64,000 nucleotides of DNA from Phytohabitans aurantiacus (GTDB lineage Bacteria > Actinomycetota > Actinomycetes > Mycobacteriales > Micromonosporaceae): contig NZ_BSDI01000038.1 in assembly GCF_027923225.1 (NCBI RefSeq), positions 1-64,000 of the forward strand, written 5' to 3'. Below, in pieces: positions 17,128 to 27,300 of this stretch; position 1 is the stretch's first letter, and each line of letters starts with the position of its first letter. The notes under the pieces are model-generated. The model was not told the origin of the DNA, did no database searches, and saw only the letters and a program-made list of their open reading frames with translations. Position numbers and translations under genes: made by a program.

Positions 17128-19634
17128 CGGCCGTGCGACCCCTTGTCCAGATCCTTGCTACGGACGATCGTCAGTGACTGGTCCGGGCCGGTCGGGTCCG
17201 GCAGCGGCTGTAGCGGGCGCTTCTTGCCTTTGGTGGCCATGTGCATGCCTGACGTGCCGACGAAGAACGCGAACGGCTCGTCGAACCGCTTCTCGCCATT
17301 GCGCTGGTCCGGCCAGTGCGCACCAGGCGGGTACCACACCCTGGCCGGATCCACCGTGTCGGCCGCCAACACCGCTGCCAGCGCCGGCCAGGTCGCCGTC
17401 ACCTCGGCCGGCACCGATCCGACGAACGCGGCCACATACCTGCCAGGCTCGGCCGTGACCGGGTCCGCGTCGCCGTAACGGCTACGCGCCGACCACACCC
17501 TCAGTTCGGACACCGACGCCCGGCAGCTGCCCAGCCCCAACGGCTTGCCGCCACCCAGATGCAGCCGCAGCGGCCCGTCCGCGATCCCCGCCGCAGCGAC
17601 CGCACGGTCAGGCTGGAAGGTTGCCAACAGCCCACCTAGCTCGGATTCGCTGAGGTTGTCGAACGTCACGTGACACTCCAGCACCGTTCCGGCGGGCGCA
17701 AGCGCGCGCTCCTCGACGCCTTTCGTTTTGAGCTGGTGGCCCCGCGCGATGTGCCGCGGCACATCCTGCACGGTCGGGTCGGCGTGCCAGTAGAACTTGC
17801 GGCCCCGCACCGGCCGCAGCCCTTTGCCGGTCGTGTCGGGTTGCGCGCCCCATTCCCGGGTCGGCAAAGCCGTGCGGGTCGCGGCTGGAGCCGTATTGTC
17901 GTAGCGCAGATAGAACTGCCCGGCCCCAGGCCGCGGAGCGCCAAGCGGCGCCCGCCGGAACGGGGTCAGTTCCACTGGAGTGGGTGAGACCGCGTCGCCG
18001 ATACGCACATGGCCGGCATACGCCCGCTGCCGGGCCGTCTCCCCCGCACCCCGCGCCATCGTGTCCGCCGCGCCGAACAACCGGCACGACGGGCACAACA
18101 GCAACTCCTCCTCGACCTCTGGCCACTGGGTCCCCACGGACGCGCCCGCCCCCTCTTGCCGCGGCGGGCAGGCGTGCAAATGCGCCGGTACCCGAGACCC
18201 CATCGGCCCAGCGCCGGCATGTCGCCAGATCGCTGCCAAGCGAAGCCCGTCGACACCCTCACCGGAACCGTCGCGCCGCACCCACAACACGTCACCACGG
18301 TCAAAGGACCCGGTGACAGCCTTGCGGCTGCCGATCTCCTGCCCCCGGAAGGTCACCGGCAGCCAACCCGGCGGTACCTCGCCAGCGCGCTCGGTCGCCC
18401 GCTGCTTCGTAACCTCCCGGGCACCCGCAACCGCACGCCGGAACTCCTGCCACGCCGACTCGGCCACCTCACGCAGCGCGTCGTCACCGCCGACCCGACC
18501 ACAGGCGGCAAAATACGACCCAGGCTTCTTCAACTTCGTCTCCGGCCGCCGAGCTCCCGCGTCCGTCAGCAGCACCGCCCAGTCTCCGCCACACTCGACC
18601 CGCTCGTCGTCGGGCAACTCGTACCGATCCAGGTTGTCCACCTTGCGCGACGGGTCGAACGACACCCGGGAGCCAGTCGCGAGCTGCCGGCCCCACGCCC
18701 CACGCAACTGCTCGGCCCGCACCCACACCACCGGATCACACAACCGCACCGCCAACGGCTGCCCATCGCGAGCGACCTCCTCCACCACGGCGAGCGTCCA
18801 CTGCTCCGCCGGCACCGCGGCAGCATCCCGGTATGAGGGCACGAATTCCTCATCCAGCACCCGCAGGCAGCCCCCGGCCAACGTCTCGTGCAGCGAACGC
18901 ACCGAACCCTTCACCGACGCGCCGGCCAGCCGCAACCGCTGCCCGGACACCGCACCTTCCGGCGCCTGCAAGGGCGACGTGCACTCGAACCGCACCCGAA
19001 ACGTGCCACACAACCGACCCTCCGCCAGCGCGTGATGTCCAGCCGGCGCCGCGCGTTCAATCGCCGCCGGAAACGGCACAAACGTGTACGGGTTGATGAA
19101 CCGCCGTTTCGCCTCCTCCTGCGCCTGTTCCGCGTCCGCCGCCGCACGCCGTATGGCTTTCTCCGCAGCCGCCTCAGCCCGACGCGCCCTCACACGCCGC
19201 AGCCAGCCAGAAAGGCCACCGTCGCACTCCCAGCAGCCGACAACCCCGCCGACCGGCTCCGCGAACAGCAGGAACGAACCGATCCGCTCCGGCTGCTGCG
19301 CCAGCTCCGGATCAGTCAAGCCCACAGCGTCCGCCCGCACCTCGCCCATCAGATCGCCACGGACGCGGCTCCACAGCCGAATCTGGCCTCTGTGCCACCT
19401 GGCCGAGCACCGAGTCACCGCCGGACCGGACACCTCCAGCAACACGAACTCGTCTTTAGCCTCAAGTTCACCCACGCGCGGCAGCGGCGCCTTCGCACAC
19501 TGCTCCGACACCGCGGCCGCGAAACCCTCTGCAACCGTCACCGAGACGACCCCGCCGCCGTTACCCGTATCGACCGGGACGTAAGCCAGCAGCCGTGACT
19601 GCGGCTCCCAGGAGAGGACCACTACCTCCGCCAT
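17124..19634 (-). CDS. Large CRISPR RAMP protein (TIGR03986-like Cas7 with insertions)
   Basis: 836 residues, first gene of the cas operon. Residues about 1-150 form a beta-rich domain; 155-185 are a charged coiled coil. Then comes NPYTFVPFP and the RAMP core with LAGASVKGSVRSLHE, GCLRVLDEEFVPSYRD and a zinc-type CPSCRLFGAAD near residue 515. These are hallmarks of the TIGR03986 family that accompanies type III-D and RT-Cas1 loci. It probably contributes Cas7 backbone units and a large insertion at one end of the complex. ATG start has AGGAG eight bases upstream. The promoter lies in the gap shared with array 2. Confidence 0.88.
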   Translation of the reverse strand: MAEVVVLSWEPQSRLLAYVPVDTGNGGGVVSVTVAEGFAAAVSEQCAKAPLPRVGELEAKDEFVLLEVSGPAVTRCSARWHRGQIRLWSRVRGDLMGEVRADAVGLTDPELAQQPERIGSFLLFAEPVGGVVGCWECDGGLSGWLRRVRARRAEAAAEKAIRRAAADAEQAQEEAKRRFINPYTFVPFPAAIERAAPAGHHALAEGRLCGTFRVRFECTSPLQAPEGAVSGQRLRLAGASVKGSVRSLHETLAGGCLRVLDEEFVPSYRDAAAVPAEQWTLAVVEEVARDGQPLAVRLCDPVVWVRAEQLRGAWGRQLATGSRVSFDPSRKVDNLDRYELPDDERVECGGDWAVLLTDAGARRPETKLKKPGSYFAACGRVGGDDALREVAESAWQEFRRAVAGAREVTKQRATERAGEVPPGWLPVTFRGQEIGSRKAVTGSFDRGDVLWVRRDGSGEGVDGLRLAAIWRHAGAGPMGSRVPAHLHACPPRQEGAGASVGTQWPEVEEELLLCPSCRLFGAADTMARGAGETARQRAYAGHVRIGDAVSPTPVELTPFRRAPLGAPRPGAGQFYLRYDNTAPAATRTALPTREWGAQPDTTGKGLRPVRGRKFYWHADPTVQDVPRHIARGHQLKTKGVEERALAPAGTVLECHVTFDNLSESELGGLLATFQPDRAVAAAGIADGPLRLHLGGGKPLGLGSCRASVSELRVWSARSRYGDADPVTAEPGRYVAAFVGSVPAEVTATWPALAAVLAADTVDPARVWYPPGAHWPDQRNGEKRFDEPFAFFVGTSGMHMATKGKKRPLQPLPDPTGPDQSLTIVRSKDLDKGSHGR

Positions 19635-20327
19635 CAGATCAGCTCCTGCTTTGGGCCGTGGTCAGCGACCATGCCGGGCTCATGGTCAGGCCGAACGATG
19701 CGCGCAGCGACTGCCCGCCGTAGGGCCAAGATCGGCACCTATTCGCGGCCGTACGCAATCCTCCAGCCATTCGCGCCGGAGCAGCATTGGCCGCGACGAC
19801 GGGCATCCGCAAACGACCTCGCTGGGCAACGTAACCGGCGTACGGATCGTTGAACGCCATCCGCCAGCCCTCCGTACTCTCGATCGATCCACGTACCGGT
19901 CGATCAGGCTAGGCGACCACACAAGCTTTCCGAAACGGCTTACATAGTCAGATCAAGGACAGAACAGGATGACCATGCCGTATACGCTGAAAAGGCGCCA
20001 AGACCCCCCCGCTGGCGCCTCTCGGCAACGAGCGTCCACCAACGGCGAGCCCACAGAGACGACCTCTATCGAACGACCCACAATGCATCACGACACGAAT
20101 GCACTGCGCCAATAACTCATCCGTGCAAGTAGGTATATATGCTGCCACTACACCACAACTCGGGCCTGGGTTGGCGATCATGACTGAATTCGGTTGACCG
20201 CGCAGACCCCGAGAGCAGCCAAAACACTTCCCAGCACACGCCACAGCGACGACCGACGTCGATCTCGCCACCTATGCCATGTAACTGGCCCGCATTTGTG
20301 CAGCTCACGGCGTCCCAAAATGTTAGG
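19635..20327 (+). promoter_or_regulatory. Leader of array 2 and divergent cas operon promoter region
   Basis: 693 bases without a gene, between the start of the minus-strand cas operon and the first repeat of the plus-strand array 2. An AT-rich stretch at 20132-20140 (GGTATATAT) could be a -10 element for the array. The conserved leader box follows at 20160-20182. Promoters for the cas operon must lie in the left half, but no clear -35/-10 pair was recognised there. Leader-like low GC is visible compared with the flanking genes. Confidence 0.6.
20160..20182 (+). promoter_or_regulatory. Conserved CRISPR leader box, copy 2
   Basis: TCGGGCCTGGGTTGG, one variable base (C here), GATCATG. It matches the box at 8066-8044 (minus strand) at 22 of 23 positions. 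The last base is 145 bases before the first repeat of array 2, and the other copy is 147 bases before the first repeat of array 1. Conservation of both sequence and distance suggests a site used in transcription or spacer insertion. Confidence 0.7.
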
Positions 20328-21152
20328 GTCCGAACTCACCTCACGCCGAAGGGCGTTTGGAAACCAAAGACGCATATCCATCATGAATCAATGCGTGATG
20401 TCCGAACTCACGTCACGCCGAAGGGCGTTTGGAAACTATCGGGCAGAACGGCAGCAGGGCCGTGCGTGGTGTCCGAACTCACGTCACGCCGAAGGGCGTT
20501 TGGAAACTCGGGTCCGCTCCTCGCTCGCGATCTGCGCGTTGGGCGGCGTCCGAACTCACGTCACGCCGAAGGGCGTTTGGAACGTCGCCGGTCGGGTCGG
20601 TCATGATGTAAGTCCTCGTCCGAACTCACGTCACGCCGAAGGGGCGTTTGGAAACGAGCAGGTCGCATTTGATCTCACGGGTCACGCCCGGAGGTCCGAA
20701 CTCACGTCACGCCGAAGGGCGTTTGGAAACACGGTGCGATCCAGCGGACCGTAGCGGAAGTAGTCCGAACTCACGTCACACCGAAGGGCGTCTGGGAACT
20801 CCGAAAAGTTCAGGTCGTCCATCGTGAACGTCAGATCCGAACTCGCGTCACGCCGAAGGGCGTCTGGAGACCGGGGTGTAGGCGTACACCGCTCGAAACT
20901 TGGCGGGATGTCCGAACTCGCGTCACGCCGAAGGGCGTCTGGAAACTTGGTCTGGAGACGGTTGACCTGGTAGAACAGGGCGCGTCCGAACTCGCGTCAC
21001 GCCGAAGGGCGTCTGGAGACCGGGGTGTAGGCGTACACCGCTCGAAACTTGGCGGGATGTCCGAACTCGCGTCACGCCGAAGGGCGTCTGGAGCACGACC
21101 GACCAATGGCTCGTCCGGGAGCAGCCGGTCGGAACTCACGTCACGCTGAAGC
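20328..21152 (+). CRISPR. CRISPR array 2 (11 repeats plus a repeat fragment)
   Basis: Repeats start at 20328, 20400, 20471, 20548, 20618, 20694, 20763, 20835, 20910, 20984 and 21059; a fragment lies at 21129-21152. The 37-bp unit opens GTCCGAACTC, shares the core ACGTCACGCCGAAGGGCG with array 1 and ends TTTGGAAAC. Spacers are 32-40 bp. From repeat 7 onward the ends drift (TCTGGAGAC, then TCTGGAGCA), marking the old end on the right. The leader is on the left. Spacers at 20872-20909 and 21021-21058 are identical and share flanking repeat variants, so one repeat-spacer unit was duplicated. One repeat has an extra G and one lacks an A. Confidence 0.95.
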
Positions 21153-21362
21153 ACCGGACAATAGCCAGGCCGCCGCAGGCGGCGGCAGCGATCCGACCGG
21201 TCAGCCGGGCGGCGGCATGTCCCGGGCCAGCCGTCGGCCCTTTGGGTGATCCGCTGTTCCCGCACGACATCCCTGTACGCCAGGCTTTGCTCAACCAGAT
21301 CAGATGCCGGCTCAACACTTTCGTGCACCGCTCCCAGTAGCAGGCAGCCAGGTGTGAGGCGG
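21153..21362. other. Short gene-free gap after array 2
   Basis: 210 bases between the eroded end of array 2 and the convergent stop of the giant helicase gene. No gene or clear repeat is visible; it may contain decayed repeat-spacer sequence. Confidence 0.4.
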
Positions 21363-24300
21363 CTACATCCCAGCTGCCCGCCGCGACGCACCAGATTGGG
21401 TGATCGGGCGTCCGGCGCGCCCGGCTGGGGCCACGTGTCCCTGCTGCGCCCCCACGGCAGTGTCGAGGCGTGCAAGCTGCGTCGGGGTGCGCGGTGCCGT
21501 CGGCCCGGGCGACTCACGGCTCGTCTGATCCGCAAGGTTCCCCGTCCCATCAGTATGCGTTGGTGGTCTCGCAGGCGTGTCGCTGTCGGTTGACTCCGGA
21601 CAGCCCTTGATTGCGGAGTAGACGACGTGTCGGGCGTAGGCGCTGAGTTCCTCGGCGAAGTCCTCATCGCTGAGGTAGAGCAGCAATGCCGAGTTGTTCG
21701 CGTCGGCGTCGCGGGCGTTGACGAGACGATCCTCCAGCGCAGGCTCGAAGACGCGACCGAAGTCCTCCTCCTCATGCGCGAAGGCTGCGCGACGGACGCG
21801 ATGGTCGTTGACAAGATCGGCGACGGATCGTGCGAGCCATTCTCTTTTACCGACGGGGATATCGAGGGCGTCCGGCTGGCTGGACAGCCAGAACTGTACC
21901 GACGACCTGATGTCAGCTACGGGATCAGCCACAGTGGACTCTCGCTGGGCCAAGGACCGACTCGCTGCGGTCGCGGCGCGGTCTGTGTGCTCGGAAAAGT
22001 CTTCGATCCAGCTCAGTGAACCCAGCTCCAAGCGGTATCGCGCGCGGGTGACGGCCACGTACGCCAGGCGCAGTTGCTCGGCGTCGGGCAGCTGAACTTC
22101 TCCGGTCTCCTGGTTCTGTTGGGGCTGGGGAAAGTCGTCGGCGATCTGGACCTGTGCCCACTCACGGCCCTTCGCCTTATGCACTGTGGAGACGATGACG
22201 TCGTAGTCGGGGTTTCCGTCCGCGTCTGTCTGGTCCTCGTCGGCCAGTTCCTTGACCATCTGGAGAAGTCCGTCGGCGCCACGGCGGTCTACGAGACGGA
22301 CGAACGCGCGCAACGATTGAGCACCGTCGCCGTCTTCGACGTAGGCGCGGACCTCGTCCCAGTCGGTAAAGCGGCTCAGGTCCACGTGTTTGGTACCGCG
22401 TCCGGCTTGCAGGTCCTTCGCGGCCTTGGCGATGTCCTCGATGGCACGACCGCCGCCCATGAGGGCGACGCGTTTGCCTCGGTCGAAGGCGTCGAAGACG
22501 CCGGCGACCGCTCCGGCGTTAGTACGCGCCAGGATCGCGTCGGGATCGTCGACCAGGCCGATCCTGCTGTCGAGCGCTGGGTTGCCGGCCAGCAGCCACG
22601 GTGAGCCAAGCAACCGCAGGAACTGGTTGCCGACGTCGGCGACTGCCGGCCCGAACCGCCAGCTCTGGGTCAACGGTAGGGTGCTCTGCACGGGCCAGTT
22701 CTTCAGTGCGTCGATGGCGCCGCGGAATCCGTAGATGGACTGGTTGGAGTCACCGACAACGACGGTCTGCATCGGCTGGTCCTGGATCACCTTACGCAGC
22801 ACCGGGTTGATGTCCTGTGCTTCGTCGAAGAAGACCACATCGCAGGGCAGGCGCGGGTGGCGCAGTGCCCAGAGTTTGAGGTAGTCGTCGTGGTCGAACA
22901 GCAGCTTGCCGTCGGGGTCAGCGATGTCCTGCCATGCGGCCCGCGCGTAACTCAGTACCGTCTCGCCAAGCCCGGCGACCTCGGTCGGTACCGACGCAGG
23001 TAGGTGCTGGCTGCCAATTGTGTCGGCGGCGCTTTCCCGGAAGGTGCGTACCGTCGCCATCACCAGGCGGGCAAGGTCTTCCGGTGGGAGCTCTTGGGCG
23101 CCGCCGAGGGCGATGTTCAGGTGTTCGGCCCACTCCTCGGGCCACCGGGCGCCCTTACCGATCCGGTCGAGCTTGCCGCGCAGGGGTGTGCCGTCCAGAG
23201 CCTCGCGGGCGAAGGCGTGGCTGGTGTCGGCCCGGACGTTACGGCCGAACTTACGCTGGGCCTCGTCGGCGATACTCCTGTTGAACGCGATGTACGCCAC
23301 ACGAGTCTCGGGGCGTACAGCGGCGAGCATCTGCAAGGTGGATGTCTTGCCGGTGCCGGCGAGGGCTTGCACGGCGATGGTGTGGCCGGCCTGGTAGGAG
23401 TCGATGATGCGCTGCTGCTGTGTGGTCGGCGGCAGCGCGGTGGTGGGCTTGGCTGTGCGTGCGGCGTCGGCGCGGTCTTGGGCTGCCAGCCACCTCCGGA
23501 TGTCGCCGATGGCAGCGGCCCGGTCGGCGAGCCGGCCGGTGTAACGCCATTCGCCGCTGGCTCCCCGATACTGGAAGCGGTATTGCTTCAGTAGTCCACG
23601 CAACCCGTTCTCGCGTGGGGCGCCGGTGGTGCCGCGTACCAACAGGGTTGGCCCGTCGATGATCTGGATTCGCTCACTCCACGTCGGCGCGGCCGGCGCG
23701 GCCGCTGACGGTTCCCCCTGTGTCGTGGCGAATGCACCGGTCGCTGGGGTGAGATCTGCATCTGAATGCGGGTCGGCGTCGGCGTCGCTGACGGGTTCGT
23801 CCAGCTCGGCAGTGGCGGCTAGGAGCTTCGCCTCGGCTTCCAGGTAGGTCCCGGTGTGTTCGCCGACGGACGTGCTGTCGTGGTCGACGATCCGCCACTT
23901 GGGTGGGCCGTGGGTCTCGGCGTCGGATGTGAGTTCGAGCCGGCCACGGGGCAGCATGCCAGCTTGCGGGTGACGAGCGTCGACGTAGACGGACGTGGCT
24001 CGGCCGTTGGACCGTCGGTATACGTGGTGCCGGCCGTCGGCGGTGGGCGCTTCCTCGCCGAGCGTAACTCCGGCGAGCCATGTCGGGGACGGTGCGGTGC
24101 TGATGGATTCGCTTGCAGGGGGCAGTCCGTTGTCGTGCCGGGCCGCGAGGTCGGCGCGGGGACGCAGGCCGGCACCGACTTCACCCTCCATCAGGTCACG
24201 GGACGGATCGAGGCCGGCGTCCAGCTTCATCCGGGCGTAGGTCACTGCTTCGGCGACGGCGCGGCGGAACAGCGGACCGGGTTCGGTGTAGGGGTACAGG

Positions 24301-27300
24301 CGCGCGAGACGGGCCTCAATGTTTTGGTCGGGCGATGGTGGCGGCTCGGGCACCGGTACGGGTAGTTGTTCCGGCTCGGCGGGGATGCGGCCGGCGGTGG
24401 TCGCTTCCTGGACGAGTTGTGGTCGGAATACTGGTCTTGCTCGTCCATCCCAGGATCGGTATCTCCCGCCGAACAGCCACCAGGCGACCTCTCCGGTGAT
24501 TTGTTCCGGGCAGCCTTCCACTGTCCACAGTTCGTTGGCTGGTCCGTTTCGGATCTCGATGGTCAGGCCGAGGGCGGTACGGGCAGCGAGGATCTGGTGT
24601 TCGACGGGCATTCGCAGCCACGGTGCCGGCTCCCCTGCCGGCATATCGGGGCTGGGCGGGTCGAGCACGGTGAGCCGCGCGTCCATCTCGGTTTGCACGG
24701 TGTGCACGGTCGGCCCATCTGGCGTTTCGCCCAGCTTGACGACGATGAGGGCGTCTGGGTGCCAGCCGCCGTACCCGCCGCGCAGTCCCTGTGCCTCGAT
24801 GACGTAGCCACGGGCGGTGATGGGTTCGCGTTGGACGTCGACGCCGGAAACCTCGCCGTAGGTGCCGTTGGCGACGAAGGAGACCAGGACAGTTGGATGG
24901 CCGTCAGGCGTGCTGGGCCACTGCACGACGTTGTCGGGTATCCCTGCCGCCACCTTTTGCAGCAGCCGCTGCTCCGCGCTCAGCGCCGTGGTGTCGTGTC
25001 GTACGGCCGCGGCCGTGGTGGCATGCTCTGGCCTGGGTTCGACGGCTGGTCGGAGCGGGATCGCGAGCTGGACGGCTCCGGCCTCCACCTCCTGGGACTG
25101 TTCTGGATCGGTATTCCCGTCGGAGTGGGCCAGCGCGGACTCGTCGACAAGCGGTGCCGCGCTTGGAATGTCGGACACGGGCGCGGCCGGCTCAGCGGTG
25201 TTGGTGACGCTGGTCGCGTTGCTGCGAAGCGGCGGCATCTGAGGGTTGGACCGCAGGCGCCGCAGCAGGTCCTGCGCTCCGGTGACGTGGTCTGCGACCG
25301 TGCGAACGGTTGCTCCGATCCCGCTGCGGTTGCGTGAGATGATCTTGGTGGCACCACTTTCGGCGATGGCTTTCAGGTCGGCCTGGATGTCCTGCTGGTA
25401 GCCCGAATCAAGGGTCCGGTACTCCTCCATGGTCAGCCGGCCGTACGCGGCCAGCCGTACTGGGTCGGGCATGCCTTGGCTGCTGGCGGGCTGGCACAAC
25501 GCGTCAATGGCCTGTTCCTGGGCCTCGGTGTGAGCCGCGGTAGGGCTGCCCGACCAACGCTCTAGTAGGCGGCGGGCGGTGGCGCGTTCGCGCCACGCGG
25601 GTGAGGCGAGGGAGTCGTGAAGGTCGGTGGTCAGCGCTTGGCGGACATCGGACCGCAGCTCACCGTAGTCCTTGGTGGACAGTTGGACGAAAGTGCGAAT
25701 CCGCCATTCCCGCCGAATGCTCCACGGCTCTCCCCGATCCATGCCGAGTTCGTCGATCACTGCCTGTTGGCGCGGTGTCAGGTCGAACGGCTCGGGGTCC
25801 GACCGAGCGACGTCGGATGCTGGCCCTGGTTCCGCGGCGTGAGCAGATAGCTGCGCTGATGGAGTAGCGGTGTCCAGTGGGTTCCGCTCGCCCTTGGGGA
25901 CTGACTGTGAGGCTGTGGACTCCGCGCGCAGCACGGGCAGAGCTTCGGGCAGGACCAGGACTCGCCAGCCAAGCTCGTCTCGGCGACCGTCGGAGTCGGT
26001 GACCACGAGGTCGAGCAGTTCACCTTGGCCGTCCAGACCTGTGATGCCCGCGTAAACGCCTTCGATAAGGAACCGTTCGTCGTTGGGCGATCCGAGTCCT
26101 CGCCACGGATGGGTGCCAGCGCCGGCGACCCATAGCCGCACCTGGTCGCCCACCCTCAGATCGGCTTTGGCGATCATCTGCACGGTCAGCGGACCGGCGG
26201 CGGGCCGGTCCTCGAAGCGTCTGTCGTTGGGGTCTTCGACGGGCAGGATGCGGCCGTGCTCGCGCATCCGTCGCAGCAGTTGTGCGACCCGCCGCATGCG
26301 GGTGTCGTGGTGCCAGCTGCGCGGCAGGCCCCAGCGTTGCAGGCTGCGATACCACTTGAAGCCGGCATCGGACAGCGCGCCGCACATCTGGCTGTCGGAC
26401 TTGTCCGTGCCGTACACAAGGACGCTGTTGCCGTTGATCTGGATTGTGCCCGGTTCGTCGCCGGCCGTGGGCACGAGCCCGCCGCGGGCGGGGACTACCT
26501 GGGTGGGGTCAATGGCGGGGTGATCGACTTCGCGATCGGATAGGGTCGGCTGCGGGGCAGCCGCGTGGTCGACATGAGACGGATCGTTCGGCGATGAGTC
26601 GACGCGGACTGGTTCGATGGAGCCTGGGGTAGGCGTGGCCCGGACCTGCTCGTAGACGGTGTGCCCGGCGGCCTGACTGAATGCTGCCCTGAACTGCGGG
26701 TCGGTCGAGAAGTACCAGATCGCGAGGGCTTCGCCGGCACTACCGACGTTATCTGCGGCACTGAGCAGGAGTTCCTCCAACGCCGGGTCGAAGACCGGCG
26801 GGAATTCGTCGTAGTCGCGGGCGGATCGGGCGGTCATGGCCACCCGGGGGTCGCTGGTCAGCCGCGGGATTTGGCCGGTGAGCCAGTCACGCTGCTGCGT
26901 GGTGAGGTTTGCCTGCGCGAGAACGTGCTCCAGGATGCCGGCTTCATGGATAGTCTCCCGCTGAGACAGGGGTTGCCCGTCGTTGGGCGCCCCGCCGGCC
27001 GGCCTCGGGTCGGGGTCGCGGCGTTGTTGCCCAGTGTCCGCGCCTGCTGACCCGGATGCGTTCGCCGCATGGTCCGCGTCTGCTCGCGACCGCCGCACGT
27101 CGGCCGCTGGCCGTGCGGTCGGGTTGGATTCACCAACGGCGCTGCCGCCTCGCGCGGGGGCGCCTTCCGCCGGGGCTGTGCCGCCGTCCGGAGTGTTGTT
27201 GGGGCTGGCCGTGTCGAGGATTTGTAGCTGCTTGTGCAGCTCGGCGAGTTGGTCGGCGTGTCGATCCAGGTCGGCCTGTTGTGGGAATGGCAGGCCGATG

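Noticed and set aside
15610..17478. 622-residue plus-strand frame
   Set aside because: Antisense shadow of cas10, which has clear catalytic motifs on the other strand.
20194..21814. Frames on both strands across array 2 with repeated peptide SRRRAFGN or DALRRDASSD
   Set aside because: Products of reading the 37-bp repeats; no coding support.
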